Below, piece after piece: positions 1 through 9,592 of a DNA stretch of 64,000 nucleotides. Source of the DNA: Pseudovibrio japonicus (GTDB lineage: Bacteria; Pseudomonadota; Alphaproteobacteria; Rhizobiales; Stappiaceae); the NCBI RefSeq assembly GCF_014651595.1, contig NZ_BMXE01000007.1, positions 186,001 to 250,000 on the forward strand, in the 5' to 3' direction. Each line of letters starts with the position of its first letter. Positions within the stretch are counted from its first letter, which is position 1. The notes below the pieces were generated by a model, which searched no databases, was not told the DNA's origin, and was given only the letters and a program-made list of their open reading frames with translations. A program made the position numbers and the translations under genes.

Positions 1-434
1 TTGGCCTGCAAGATAAGCTTTATCTGGGCAACATAGATGCCATCCGCGATTGGGGCCATGCCCGTGATTTCGTTGAGGGCATGTGGGCCATGCTGCAGCA
101 GGATGAGCCGGATGATTATGTGCTGGCGACCGGCACCATGACATCGGTACGCCGGTTTGCAGAGCTGGCCTTTGCCAAATGCGGCCTGCCGATCACATGG
201 CGGGGGAGTGGGGTGAGCGAGACCGGTATCTGCGCAGAAACCGGACGCACGCTGATTGAGATTGATAGCCGCTACTTCCGGCCCTCCGAGGTGAATGAGC
301 TGTGCGGGGATGCCAGCAAAGCCAAGGAAAAGTTGGGGTGGCAGGCCAAAACATCACTGGAAACACTGATCGAAGAGATGGTGCAGGCCGACCTGATTGA
401 GGCGAAGAAGCAAAGGGTGTTTGAAGATGCCTGA
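1..434 (+). CDS. gmd: GDP-mannose 4,6-dehydratase, C-terminal part
   Basis: The open frame enters from the left edge and ends with TGA at 432-434, so about 143 C-terminal residues are visible of a family that usually has 340-370. The segment [18 protein letters not shown] followed by [15 protein letters not shown] is very characteristic of Gmd, an extended short-chain dehydrogenase that turns GDP-D-mannose into GDP-4-keto-6-deoxymannose using bound NADP in the cytoplasm. The catalytic Tyr-Lys region lies off the window. The stop overlaps the start of the next gene by 8 nt (ATGCCTGA), so the two enzymes are probably translationally coupled and make GDP-L-fucose for a surface polysaccharide. 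Confidence 0.93.
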   Translation, partial: GLQDKLYLGNIDAIRDWGHARDFVEGMWAMLQQDEPDDYVLATGTMTSVRRFAELAFAKCGLPITWRGSGVSETGICAETGRTLIEIDSRYFRPSEVNELCGDASKAKEKLGWQAKTSLETLIEEMVQADLIEAKKQRVFEDA

Positions 435-1383
435 TCTGTTTAATCTTGAGGGGAAAAAGGTTTTTGTTGCCGGACATAAGGGCATGGTCGGGCAGGCGCT
501 CATGCGGCGGCTGGAGCGTGAGGATTGCGAGCTGCTGACCGCCGATCGCAGTCAGGTGGACCTGACTGTTCAGAGCAAAACACAGGCGTTCATGCAGGAG
601 GCGCGGCCCGATGTTGTGATCGTTGCCGCTGCCAAAGTGGGCGGGATCTGGGCAAACAACGAATACCCCGCTGACTTCCTTTATGAAAACCTTGCTATTG
701 AGACAAACCTCATTCGCGGCGCGTTTGCAGCGCAGGTACAAAAACTGTTGTTTTTGGGGTCCTCGTGCATCTATCCCAAACATGCGCCGCAGCCGATCAA
801 AGAGGAAACGCTGCTTTCAGGGGAGTTGGAGCCCACAAACGAGTGGTATGCCATTGCCAAGATTGCAGGAATTAAGCTCTGTCAGGCGTTCCGGCGCCAG
901 TACGGGTGTGATTTCATCTCCGCCATGCCCACCAATCTTTATGGACCGGGCGATAATTTTTCTCGCGCGAGCAGCCACGTGCTGCCAGCCTTAATGCGCA
1001 AGGTGCATGAAGCCAAAGTGAGCGGCGCCTCGTCCTTTGAGATTTGGGGAACGGGCACTCCGCGCAGAGAGTTCCTGCATTGTGATGATTGTGCCGATGC
1101 ACTGGTACACTTGCTCAAAAACTATTCGGCTGAAGAGCACATCAATGTGGGCTTTGGTGAAGACATCTCCATACTGGAGCTGGCGCAGCGTATCGCCGGG
1201 TTGGTTGGCTATCAGGGGGCCATTCATCAGGACACCTCAAGGCCAGATGGAACGCCGCGCAAACTCATGAGTTCGGCCCGCCTGCGGCAACTGGGATGGC
1301 AGCCCTCCATCTCGCTGGATCGCGGTATTCAGGAGACCTATCAGTGGTTTTTAGAGAACCGGGCACAAGAAGAAGCGGTTTGA
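427..1383 (+). CDS. fcl: GDP-L-fucose synthase
   Basis: 318 aa, the usual length for the family. The ATG at 427 is chosen because it overlaps the gmd stop and leaves the Rossmann segment [11 protein letters not shown] close to the N-terminus; an upstream in-frame ATG at 397 would lie inside gmd. The enzyme is a bifunctional 3,5-epimerase and 4-reductase that turns GDP-4-keto-6-deoxymannose into GDP-L-fucose with NADPH. Residues equivalent to the E. coli active site are visible: Ser112 and Cys114 in SSCIYP, Tyr141 and Lys145 in the YxxxK motif, and His184 in SHVLPAL. The spacing matches the E. coli enzyme with a constant offset of five. It forms a two-gene unit with gmd. Confidence 0.95.
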   Translation: MPDLFNLEGKKVFVAGHKGMVGQALMRRLEREDCELLTADRSQVDLTVQSKTQAFMQEARPDVVIVAAAKVGGIWANNEYPADFLYENLAIETNLIRGAFAAQVQKLLFLGSSCIYPKHAPQPIKEETLLSGELEPTNEWYAIAKIAGIKLCQAFRRQYGCDFISAMPTNLYGPGDNFSRASSHVLPALMRKVHEAKVSGASSFEIWGTGTPRREFLHCDDCADALVHLLKNYSAEEHINVGFGEDISILELAQRIAGLVGYQGAIHQDTSRPDGTPRKLMSSARLRQLGWQPSISLDRGIQETYQWFLENRAQEEAV

Positions 1384-1529
1384 TCCAGCTTCCTTGAAAA
1401 CACTTGGATACCCGCAAATACCGCAGTGAAATTGCAAGACGTCTCAGCCATGTTATCCCGCTGGTATCGGGCGTTGACGCAGGGGGATCCCTCAGCGTGC
1501 TTCAGCCTCGAAGTAAAAGGGATAACAAC

Positions 1530-1874
1530 ATGATTGAACGCATGCACACCAAGCAGCGTATGAGCAAGATCGTCAAGCACAACGGTACGGTCTATCTGTG
1601 CGGTCAGGTGGGTGTTCGCGGTGAGAGCATCAAAGAACAGACAGCAGAATGCCTGCGCCGCGTGGACGAGCTGCTCATCGAGGCAGGCTCGAGCCGCGAA
1701 CAGATCCTTCAGGCAATCGTCTGGCTTTCCGACATGCGAGACTTTGCGGAAATGAACGAAGTTTGGGATGCATGGGTCCCAGAAGGCCACGCCCCCGCCC
1801 GCGCCTGCGGCGAAGCCCGCCTTGCCTCTCAGGAACTGCTCGTCGAAGTCATCATCACCGCCGCTTATGAGTAA
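1530..1874 (+). CDS. RidA/YjgF-family protein
   Basis: 114 aa starting at ATG 1530, which is preceded by a purine-rich AAAAGGG about 9 nt upstream. The frame is open back to 1404 but the extra residues do not look like the family. The chorismate-mutase-like fold of RidA is suggested by [12 protein letters not shown] near the N-terminus and the C-terminal [17 protein letters not shown]. Its Arg sits where RidA proteins bind the carboxylate of an enamine or imine substrate. RidA members hydrolyse reactive 2-aminoacrylate-type intermediates. This one resembles the wider Rid subfamilies more than canonical RidA, so the substrate is uncertain. It lies 146 bp after fcl with no evident functional link. 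Confidence 0.85.
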   Translation: MIERMHTKQRMSKIVKHNGTVYLCGQVGVRGESIKEQTAECLRRVDELLIEAGSSREQILQAIVWLSDMRDFAEMNEVWDAWVPEGHAPARACGEARLASQELLVEVIITAAYE

Positions 1875-2153
1875 GCCCTGCCGGTGTTTGGAGCAACTGC
1901 CGCTTGATTACATTTGATCAGGCGGCATGTTTCTTACCATGTGCGCACCAACGGCTGGGATTGTCCGGCTATGTGAGCATCTGGCCAGTTTGAAAGATCC
2001 ATCCATCACCGTCAGCTACGTCGAAGAATACTGCTGCTGACAGCTGCGGCGAACATGTGGAGGTGTGGTTGGGGAGGTAGAAGAGCTTCCACTTTCGGGA
2101 AGATTTTGATCGTTTCCCTGCCAGCAAAGACGTGTGTGCAATGCCTCGTAAAG

Positions 2154-2762
2154 CTACGGCTGTTTGTCTGAGTAGTAGTTGTTCAGTAAATCAGAATACT
2201 GAGAAAGGCTTGGAAGTCCAACGTCCGCCCTGCGTTTGTCTACATTTTGGGGATCTGCAATGGTGTAGGGAATGGCCTTTTGGTCCGTTCCAATTTTAAA
2301 CTGAGTTCCGTACCGCTGAGCTTTTCCGTTATGAACTAGGACTCGATCAGTTAACAACGCATAATTTTGACCACTTAACTCCCCAGCATGAAAAGACCTT
2401 TTAGCAAAAGGAAGGAATTCCTCTTGAAAATCATAGTCGGGTGAATGTTGAATGATCAGCCAAATAGCATTCAAGCCATCCGTTTCTATATCTTCGGTTT
2501 TTAGCCACCCATAATAGCCAATAATTTCCTTTAGTCTTTGAGTATTTCGAGTATCAATCTCATGCATTTTTTGGGCAGTTAAATCGGTATAGCCCTCCTT
2601 AACAAACACTTTGCGAATATCCTGATCATTCTCCGCCATGTTAAGCAGTTCAGCACGAACATTGCTCAACTCATTTGTACTGGGCGCGGCGTGAAGGTAA
2701 CTTAAGCTATGCCATTGAAATGAAAAGGCTAATACCATGAATGTTACTCTGAAATTTAACAA
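2154..2762 (-). CDS. DUF6624-like exported protein
   Basis: 202 aa. The N-terminus has a charged start and a hydrophobic stretch ending in LHAAPS, a plausible signal peptide, so the product is probably exported. The start is a TTG at 2762, supported by GGAG six bases upstream; an ATG eight codons downstream is the alternative but has no comparable ribosome site. The middle part (TQRLKEIIGYYGW, then NAIWLIIQHSPDYDFQEEFLP and LLTDRVLVHNGKAQRYGTQF) has the layout I associate with DUF6624, whose function is unknown. It is an isolated gene flanked by non-coding DNA, slightly richer in A+T than its neighbours. Confidence 0.7.
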   Translation of the reverse strand: MLNFRVTFMVLAFSFQWHSLSYLHAAPSTNELSNVRAELLNMAENDQDIRKVFVKEGYTDLTAQKMHEIDTRNTQRLKEIIGYYGWLKTEDIETDGLNAIWLIIQHSPDYDFQEEFLPFAKRSFHAGELSGQNYALLTDRVLVHNGKAQRYGTQFKIGTDQKAIPYTIADPQNVDKRRADVGLPSLSQYSDLLNNYYSDKQP

Positions 2763-3211
2763 CAGTCACTCCATTTATATATTAAAGAAACGAAGCTCGC
2801 GGCGAATGTTTTTGGCTTGCCCGTTGAAAGAGCATCTATCAATTTTGCATAAAACGGCCCCGGCGTGGCAGTGCTTTTTAACAGAGGTATAGTCTCAATG
2901 AAACCGAGCAACATTTCTGCCTGATAAGCAGAAGTATTGAGGCATTGTTGGTAGTTCAGGCAGGGTGCAAAATAGGGCTGTAGCGCAGACTATAAGAGGG
3001 CCGTTCAATACTACTGCTGATCGCGCTGGATAACATCCAGAAGTAGCCACTTGAGCGATCAAAAGGCTGGTGCGCTGAATTTATCCATTCGCATTCCCTA
3101 TGCATGCACGTGTCACCTAATATGTCGGATAACCTCGGAAATTGCCTTGTATATCCGCAATTACGCAGCGACTATATCGTTCTTGATTTGTTCAATAATA
3201 TGGATTTCAGA
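2763..3211. other. Intergenic region between divergent genes
   Basis: About 450 bp between the DUF6624-like gene and the HAD gene. It should hold both promoters, but I see no convincing operator, hairpin or conserved coding remnant. The frame of the HAD gene remains open back to 3104, so a longer N-terminus cannot be excluded. Confidence 0.4.
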
Positions 3212-3850
3212 ATGAATGTTCGCAGCATAATTTTCGATTGGGACGGGACGCTCGCCAAAACGCTGGATTTATGGCTCGAAGGTTTCCAACGATCTTTCGA
3301 AAAGCGTGATCTTACATTTCAGCCCAATGAGATTGTGAGTGAGTTTTTTTATAACTACGACAAAGTGCAGGAGCGATATCCCAGGATGGACTTTCCAGCG
3401 GTAGCTGAAGAAACGCGGGGCCACGTTCATCAAGAGGTTCACACGGCGTCTTTGTATGAAGGCGTTCAAGATACTCTTAACGCGTTGAAAAATAAAGATA
3501 TTACGTTAAGTTTGGTAACTTCAAGTGCTCGAAAGCTATTAAATAAAGGAATGGGTGCTCACCGTCTCGAAGAGTTTTTTGCCTCAACGGTCGCTGGAGA
3601 TGACGGATATGGTCACAAGCCAGACCCTCAGCCGTTTGCAACCACACTGGAGCGGGTCGGCGCAAACGCGAGTGAGACGCTCGTGATTGGAGACTCGCAC
3701 GTCGATATTCTAGCTGGACAAGCCATTGGGTGCCAAACCTGTTGGTTCGCGCCCTCCCACAATCGGCTGTTTCATGATTTTGACCATATAAGATCCATAG
3801 GTGCAGACCACGAAATCAGTCGCATTCGCGAGCTCGTCGATTTGACGTGA
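3212..3850 (+). CDS. HAD-superfamily hydrolase (phosphoglycolate-phosphatase-like)
   Basis: 212 aa from ATG 3212. This start puts the nucleophile motif FDWDGT at residues 8-13 (Asp9 nucleophile, Asp11 acid/base), as is normal in the family; starts at 3104 or 3200 add an unusual tail. The other HAD motifs are present: VTSS (motif II), the Lys of GHKPDP (motif III) and GDSHVDI (motif IV acidic residues). A helical cap lies between motifs I and II, as in subfamily IA phosphatases such as Gph or PpaX. It should dephosphorylate a small cytoplasmic metabolite. The substrate cannot be read from the sequence and the gene stands alone. Confidence 0.85.
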   Translation: MNVRSIIFDWDGTLAKTLDLWLEGFQRSFEKRDLTFQPNEIVSEFFYNYDKVQERYPRMDFPAVAEETRGHVHQEVHTASLYEGVQDTLNALKNKDITLSLVTSSARKLLNKGMGAHRLEEFFASTVAGDDGYGHKPDPQPFATTLERVGANASETLVIGDSHVDILAGQAIGCQTCWFAPSHNRLFHDFDHIRSIGADHEISRIRELVDLT

Positions 3851-4377
3851 TTTCCGGTCCCGTAATATTTAGAACTATGCGTTTGGATGGTGTTGTTGGA
3901 GTGGATCAATCTCACTTTAAAAACGCAAGGCCGCCCGCTAAGTTGCACAAAAACTTATCCTCCTCTGGATTCCCTCCACTACTCTAAATCCCATGCCTAC
4001 GTAACGGGCTGCTGGCGGGCCGTCCGTCAGTTGGTCGTAGGCTGGGCGGGGCTACTGTGAAGGGTAACGTATTTTGCAGCGGGTCCGTGGAGGTTGCCCA
4101 AACGCCATGAGTGTTGGGGCGGGAGGATGCGCGGTTAAACTAAAGGGCGTCAGCACTGCCGACACTTCTCTGCGAGAAGTGTCGTTTACAGCGTCTTTTA
4201 GAGCTTGGCCATAGCCTCCTACAAAAACGTCCGGGCAAGGCGACAGCCAATGCCGAAGAAACTAATTTAACAAGTAGCGCAGGTGTTGCCTGTGTGCCTT
4301 GCCCATCCCGTTTTCTGCGGGGTTTCAGCTTCAACACTGCATGGCAAGCCATGTGGTGCTAAACGTGTTTGTACCAG
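3851..4377. other. Intergenic region with one strong hairpin
   Basis: About 530 bp between two converging genes. Apart from the perfect inverted repeat at 4160-4184 I find no gene, promoter or recognisable pseudogene. Confidence 0.4.
4160..4184. repeat. Perfect 11-bp inverted repeat
   Basis: The arms CGACACTTCTC and GAGAAGTGTCG are exact reverse complements separated by only TGC. The structure lies between converging genes, where a bidirectional terminator would be expected, but neither side has a run of T. It could equally be a palindromic repeat element or a protein-binding site. Confidence 0.5.
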
Positions 4378-5901
4378 TCAGAGCGCGTTGAAAATATGCT
4401 CGGGCATTTTGTGCTGCACGTCCACTTTGCACGCAAAACCTATATGGGCCAGCACATCGCGTTTGGGTTTGATCCCCGGTGCCACCTCGGTCAGAACCAG
4501 CCCATTGGGGCCAAGCTGAAAGACGGCGCGTTCGGTCACATAAAGCACTTCCTGACCGATCTTTCTGGCATTGATGGCGTTAAAGGTGATGTGGTCCGTT
4601 TGCTGCACAAACTTTGGGTGCGATCCATTGCGGATCACCCGGAGTTTGTCATTGCGAAAGTCCACCTGCGTCTCCATACCGGTCAGCAAGCCGCAAAACA
4701 CCAGTTTTCTGGCGTTTTGAGAAATGTCGATAAAGCTGCCGGGCCCAACGATCTTGCCGTTGACGGTTGAAAGGTTCACGTTCCCGTGCCGGTCCACCTC
4801 GTTCATGCCCAGGAACGCAATGTCCAACCCGCCGCCGTTATAAAAATCAAACTGATCCAGAGAGGACAGCAGGGATTCAGACCCCAGCGCCGCACCGTAA
4901 AGAGCATCACCAAGAAACTGGCCGTTGTAGTGGCCGTGTTCGCACGACATGCAGATCTGCTGCGCCAGATGTTGGCGCTGCTCGGTAAAATGAATGCCTG
5001 AGGGAATGCCGAAACCGATATTCGCAGAGGCATTTTCGGTCAGCTCCTCGGCCGCCCGCCGCGCAATCACCTTTCGCGCCACTTCGCTTGGCTCGTTTTG
5101 AACGCGTGGATGAGATGGTTTGATGTCCCCGCTGAGCGCCGGGCTATAGGGCGTGTCATAGGCGATGGTCTGATCGGGCGTTTCAACCAGTGCGTCCACC
5201 AGCACACCGGGCACGGCCACGGAGCGGGCAGGCAGGCTGCGGGTCTGCACGATGTTGCGAACCTGCGCAAAGCAATGCCCGCCGCTGTTGTGTGCAGCCA
5301 TTGCCAAGCTCAGGAAGTCCAGCGTGACAGCCTCATGGTCAAGGCTGAGATTGCCTTTTGTGTCGGCAACCGAGCCGCAGATCAGCGCAAGGTCGATCTT
5401 GAACGGGCGGTATCGGAGATATTCGCGGCCATGCAGGTGAAGCAGCTCAACCAGCTCATGCTTGCTAGCCTCGTTGCATTTGCCGCCGGTCTGCCGCGGG
5501 TCAACAAACGTGCCCAGACCGGTATGGGTGATCAGCCCGGGACGTCCTGCGCCGATCTCGCGGATCAGCTGCTGAATGACACCGGCGGGCAGGCAGTAGG
5601 CCTCCAGCTTGTTCTGAAACACGAGTTTACGCAGGGAAGGGGTCGAAACGAAGTGCGAGGTCACGATCCCGCGCAGCATGCCTTTGTGGGCAAAGCGGTT
5701 CAAGCCGCGTTTGTCGCCATCGCCGATGGAAAGAGCGTTCACGATGAAAAGGTTTTTGGGATGACCAGTGGAAAGGAAACGTTGCTCGATCGCCTCCAGC
5801 AATGCCTCGGGTGTTGCCAGACCCCACCCACAGCCACCAATGACGATGGTGTCGCCATCTTGCACAAAAGCTGCAATTTCACGCGCACTGCAGATCTGCA
5901 T
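4378..5901 (-). CDS. Acetyl/propionyl-type CoA-transferase (family I, YdiF-like)
   Basis: 507 aa from the ATG at 5901, close to the roughly 520 aa of YdiF and propionate CoA-transferases. The open frame reaches 6048, but those 49 residues do not resemble the family. The protein is a fusion of the alpha and beta halves of family I CoA-transferases: DGDTIVIGGCGWG opens the first half and ANIGFGIPSG the second. Glu321 in the SCEHGHYNG segment matches the catalytic glutamate that forms the gamma-glutamyl-CoA thioester. The enzyme should move CoA between short-chain acyl groups, perhaps acetate, acetoacetate or propionate. It is divergent from the YrbL-like gene with about 200 bp between them. The substrate is an open question. 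Confidence 0.86.
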   Translation of the reverse strand: MQICSAREIAAFVQDGDTIVIGGCGWGLATPEALLEAIEQRFLSTGHPKNLFIVNALSIGDGDKRGLNRFAHKGMLRGIVTSHFVSTPSLRKLVFQNKLEAYCLPAGVIQQLIREIGAGRPGLITHTGLGTFVDPRQTGGKCNEASKHELVELLHLHGREYLRYRPFKIDLALICGSVADTKGNLSLDHEAVTLDFLSLAMAAHNSGGHCFAQVRNIVQTRSLPARSVAVPGVLVDALVETPDQTIAYDTPYSPALSGDIKPSHPRVQNEPSEVARKVIARRAAEELTENASANIGFGIPSGIHFTEQRQHLAQQICMSCEHGHYNGQFLGDALYGAALGSESLLSSLDQFDFYNGGGLDIAFLGMNEVDRHGNVNLSTVNGKIVGPGSFIDISQNARKLVFCGLLTGMETQVDFRNDKLRVIRNGSHPKFVQQTDHITFNAINARKIGQEVLYVTERAVFQLGPNGLVLTEVAPGIKPKRDVLAHIGFACKVDVQHKMPEHIFNAL

Positions 5902-6103
5902 CCTGCCGGTTCCCGGAGTTCGTATATGTTTTCTTGTTCCGCGAATTATGGCCCAAACACAAAAAAGTCCCGTTAAAGCACAGCCCGACGAAGTAAAGCG
6001 CTTTTGAAACAAGTCCTTAAGCACGTGTGACAAGAAGATACTTTTCAAATGAGTAAAATTTGATATGTAAGTAGCTCAAATTTCCTAAAAGACTGGCTTA
6101 AAG

Positions 6104-6790
6104 TTGACTGTGTCCGGGCAAGAACAGATTTATCAGGTTGGTGACTTCCTACGTGGTGGCGGTTTTCGCGACACCTACGAATGCGCAAGCGATCCCACCA
6201 AGCTTCTGAAGTTTGACCGGTATGGAGCAGGGACGCGCAAGATCAAGAGCCGGGGCCCCGTGAAAGACCTCTTTCGCAAACTGCGGGCCAAGCTTGGTTA
6301 CAAGAAGCAGCGCCTAACCGGCAATCAGGATGAACTGTTGGGGTGGCAGCACATTCAGGAGGTCGGCCTTGCCGGGCATCACGCCTTTACCCGTGTCCAC
6401 GGAATGGTGGAGACCAATCTGGGTCCGGCGCTGATGATCGAGAAGATTAATAACTTCGCTTACTCAGAGATTCGAAGCGTTCGGGATTATATAAAGCAGC
6501 ATGGTCGCATTCAGGACGCTGAACTTATCCGCGCTCTGGTGGAATACTTTAAGATCTTACGTGCGCATCATGTTTCCTGTTTTGCGGATCGTCCGGAAAA
6601 TATGGGAATTGTCGTCGACACTCACGGCAAGACCTACATTAAGTGCTTTGACGTGAAGACCTATCTGGATCACCAGTTCCTACCGATCAATAAGATCGAG
6701 TATTTCAGGAAACGGAGGATCCAGAGGCGTCTGGACCGTCACTTTAGTATCCTGAGCGGCGAGAATGCAGCTGAAGGGGCGAGAATCTAA
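6104..6790 (+). CDS. YrbL-like protein (kinase fold)
   Basis: 228 aa. There is no ATG near the N-terminus; the start is TTG at 6104 or GTG at 6110, and I cannot decide between them. The protein resembles the PhoP-regulated YrbL family, a small protein-kinase-like fold of unknown function. It has a glycine-rich LRGGGFRDTYE like a nucleotide loop, then KLLKFDR with a possible ATP-binding Lys. Further on are ALMIEKI, resembling a hinge, and FADRPENMGI, in the place of the kinase DxxxxN catalytic loop. Only Asp and Asn of that loop are recognisable. Basic stretches (TRKIKSR, FRKRRIQRRLDRH) make the C-terminus positively charged. The partner is unknown. Confidence 0.72.
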   Translation: MTVSGQEQIYQVGDFLRGGGFRDTYECASDPTKLLKFDRYGAGTRKIKSRGPVKDLFRKLRAKLGYKKQRLTGNQDELLGWQHIQEVGLAGHHAFTRVHGMVETNLGPALMIEKINNFAYSEIRSVRDYIKQHGRIQDAELIRALVEYFKILRAHHVSCFADRPENMGIVVDTHGKTYIKCFDVKTYLDHQFLPINKIEYFRKRRIQRRLDRHFSILSGENAAEGARI

Positions 6791-7011
6791 CGCTGTTTGT
6801 CCTGTGTGTGTGAGTGACCAGTCATTAGTGACTCTCTGATACTACGTCGTGGTCAGACACCGTGTATCCGGTGCCTCTCAAGCACCAATTTTCTTCACCT
6901 ATAGAAACCTTGCAACTGAAGCGGGCTCGTTTAAGCTTGCGCAATTATATTACTTCCGGTGCGAACTCTTGAGCGCTGTTATTTTGAGCTAATGTATTTG
7001 AGGCGGGGATT

Positions 7012-8301
7012 ATGGGGCAGGAACAGGCAGTCAATACGTCAGTCTTAGGGTTGTTCAAGCTGAGCGCGTTTCGCCGGTTTGTTGGTGTTCTTATTCCCGC
7101 TGCACTTGCAGACTGGATCGACTTTATCGCCATTATGGTTCTGGTCAGCTACACTTGGGAGATGGGACCGACCGAGGTCGCCAGCGTGATCATGGCGGCG
7201 ACCGTGCCGCGTGTCATCTTCGGTCTACCTGGTGGAGTGCTGGTGGATCGGATCGGCGCTGGACCGGTTCTGATCGGCGGCTTGGTTATCCGCGCAGGCC
7301 TGATGCTGGGTATGTTCTTTTTCGCCACCAGCCTTCCAGTTCTCATAGGCTTTGTCTTTCTGAAGGCGACCGTTTCAGCGGCCTTTATGCCTGCGCTTCA
7401 GTTGACGCTGAAGAAGGTAGTCCCCAGCAATATGCTGACACAGGCAGTCAGTGTGCATCATTTTGTGATTCAATCGACCAAGATCTTCGCGCCGGTGTTA
7501 GGCGGAGCGTTGCTTGCCATCTGGAGCCCCTATCATGTGTTCTTGCTCGGTGCAGGCTCATTTGCGTTTGCATCTCTGGTTTGCTTGAGCGTGCTCGGCC
7601 TGCTCAAAAATGACAGGCCCGAAGAGCGGGAAGGCTCTGAAGCAAGAGACAGTGTCCTGAAGGATGCGAAGGTGGCGTTCGCTTTTCTGTGGCAGACACC
7701 GCGTCTTCTTTTAGGTGTGTCATTGATATGCCTCTTCACCTTCAGCGTCTTTCTTTACGAAGCCGTACTGCTATTGCTGATCAAAGAAACTGGACAACCT
7801 GAATCATCTGCCGGACCAATTTTGGGATCGATTGGAGTTGGCGGGCTTGTTGGAACCTACGTGACGGCGAAGATCGGCGACCGTGTTAACTTGAGCATGT
7901 TGATGGCCATCGGGTCCTTTTTCGGCGGAGCCCTTACTCTCGTGGCGGGTTGGATGCCGTTTAGCCCGGAACCCTTTGGTCTGCAGACACAAATGGGTCT
8001 TTGGTTTGCGGGCGGTGCATTTATCAGCCTAATCACGGTTCCGTTTGGGGCAATCGTTGTGAAGCAAACGCCGGAGCATTTGCTTGGCCGTATCTCCTCA
8101 GTCGGCGAGATGCTTCAATCCGGTTTGATGCTGATCTCGATTCCCATTGGCGCATTTCTTGCCGAGCAATGGTTTGTCTCAATGCCCTTCTTCGTAGGCG
8201 GGGCGGTCATGTGCGGGGGCGCCTTAGTCGGCCTGTTCGTTGCCTTGAGCCTTGGTAAAGGTCCGGATGTGGCAGGGACGGTTTCAGAAGAAGCTGTCTA
8301 A
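7012..8301 (+). CDS. MFS transporter
   Basis: 429 aa with about 12 predicted membrane segments in two groups of six, separated by a hydrophilic loop near residue 200-220 (NDRPEEREGSEARD). The signature GGVLVDRIGAGPVLIGG after the second helix is the loop 2-3 motif of the major facilitator superfamily, and AKIGDRV repeats it in the second half. The protein resembles the DHA3-type drug-efflux group (MFS_3). It probably exports a small molecule across the inner membrane by proton antiport; the substrate is unknown. It is monocistronic, with more than 100 bp on each side. Confidence 0.88.
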   Translation: MGQEQAVNTSVLGLFKLSAFRRFVGVLIPAALADWIDFIAIMVLVSYTWEMGPTEVASVIMAATVPRVIFGLPGGVLVDRIGAGPVLIGGLVIRAGLMLGMFFFATSLPVLIGFVFLKATVSAAFMPALQLTLKKVVPSNMLTQAVSVHHFVIQSTKIFAPVLGGALLAIWSPYHVFLLGAGSFAFASLVCLSVLGLLKNDRPEEREGSEARDSVLKDAKVAFAFLWQTPRLLLGVSLICLFTFSVFLYEAVLLLLIKETGQPESSAGPILGSIGVGGLVGTYVTAKIGDRVNLSMLMAIGSFFGGALTLVAGWMPFSPEPFGLQTQMGLWFAGGAFISLITVPFGAIVVKQTPEHLLGRISSVGEMLQSGLMLISIPIGAFLAEQWFVSMPFFVGGAVMCGGALVGLFVALSLGKGPDVAGTVSEEAV

Positions 8302-8406
8302 GCTTGCAACCCTGCCTGTACGACTTTAATTGCGCTCGACCTTACTGAAAGACTGAGGCATGCTTGCCTCATTGCTCAGACCTGCTGAAGCAATGAGGGG
8401 GATAAC

Positions 8407-9564
8407 ATGACAGGTTTTGTCTTCAACACGTCAGCCAGTGTTGTGTGTGAGCCCGGCGCGGTTCAAAGGCTCCATGAGCTTACACTCGAGACTATTGGCG
8501 AGCGTGTGTTTCTGGTCAGCGATAAGGGGCTGGTGAATGCCGGACTGGTAGCACCTGTCGTAGAGCAGCTGGAAGCTGTCGGTGTCCATGTCACTGTGTT
8601 TGACGATGTGGTCGCTGATCCGCCGGAATCTGTTGTGCTGCAAGGTGTGAAGCGCGCAAGAGCTGCAAAGGTGGACGGCGTCATCGGGCTGGGGGGCGGT
8701 TCCTCACTGGATGTTGCCAAACTCGTTGCCTTGCTTGTTGGGGGAGGGGAGCGTCTCTCGGATATCTATGGTGTGGGCATGGCAAAAGGAAAGCGGTTGC
8801 CGCTGATCCTGATCCCAACCACTGCCGGAACAGGCTCTGAGGTGACGCCCATCTCCATCATCACCACCGGAGAGGCAGAAAAGAAAGGCGTGGTCGCGCC
8901 GCAGCTGCTGCCAGATGTGGCAGTGCTGGATGCCGACCTGACCCTCGGCCTGCCACCACACGTGACGGCGGCAACGGGCATTGATGCCATGGTGCATGCG
9001 ATTGAGGCGTACACGTCAACATCGGCCAACAACAATCCCATCTCGCGGATGTTGGCGAAGGAAGCCCTGCGCTTGCTTGGGGCGAACATCGAGAAGGCGG
9101 TGAATACGCCGCACGATAAGGAGGCGCGCTCAAACATGTTGCTCGGGTCCATGCTCGCAGGGCAGGCGTTTGCCAATTCGCCCGTGGCGGCGGTGCATGC
9201 GCTGGCCTATCCGGTGGGCGGGATCTTTCATGTGGCGCACGGCGTTTCCAATGCGTTGGTGCTGCCGCATGTGATGCGGTTCAACCTGCCAGCCTGTGCA
9301 ACCGCCTATGCCGAGCTGGCACCTCTGGTCTTTCCGGAACTTTCACAGGTGCCAGAAGATCGGCGGGGCGGCATGTTCGCAGACCGTTTGGCCGAGCTTG
9401 CCAAAGTGCTTGGCATTGAAACCACCCTGCGCGAAGTGGGTATCGAAGAACAGGACGTGGCCAAACTTGCCAGTGAAGCGATGAAGCAAACACGCTTGCT
9501 GGTGAACAACCCGCGAGAGGTGGATGAGTCCAGCGCCATACAGATTTATCAGCAAGCCCTTTGA
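8407..9564 (+). CDS. Iron-dependent alcohol dehydrogenase (group III)
   Basis: 385 aa with a good ribosome site (TGAGGGGG) before ATG 8407. The NAD(P)-binding motif GLGGGSSLDVAK and TTAGTGSEVTP are typical of Fe-ADHs such as FucO and YqhD. Metal ligands are visible as Asp193 and His197 (DAMVHAIEAY), His264 and His278, with the same spacing as in FucO. It should interconvert an alcohol and an aldehyde or ketone in the cytoplasm with NAD(P)H. The thioesterase gene starts 28 bp downstream, so the two probably share a transcript. The substrate is not evident. Confidence 0.92.
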   Translation: MTGFVFNTSASVVCEPGAVQRLHELTLETIGERVFLVSDKGLVNAGLVAPVVEQLEAVGVHVTVFDDVVADPPESVVLQGVKRARAAKVDGVIGLGGGSSLDVAKLVALLVGGGERLSDIYGVGMAKGKRLPLILIPTTAGTGSEVTPISIITTGEAEKKGVVAPQLLPDVAVLDADLTLGLPPHVTAATGIDAMVHAIEAYTSTSANNNPISRMLAKEALRLLGANIEKAVNTPHDKEARSNMLLGSMLAGQAFANSPVAAVHALAYPVGGIFHVAHGVSNALVLPHVMRFNLPACATAYAELAPLVFPELSQVPEDRRGGMFADRLAELAKVLGIETTLREVGIEEQDVAKLASEAMKQTRLLVNNPREVDESSAIQIYQQAL

Positions 9565-9592
9565 GAACATGCTGGAGCAAAGAGTTTAAACC

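Noticed and set aside
1875-2153. A decayed transposase between the RidA-like and DUF6624-like genes
   Set aside because: Short open stretches exist but none gives recognisable transposase motifs, and no terminal inverted repeats are seen.
5098-5976. A 292-codon plus-strand frame
   Set aside because: It lies wholly antisense to the CoA-transferase gene, which has clear motifs and normal length. Its translation is rich in Gln, His and Cys without family resemblance.
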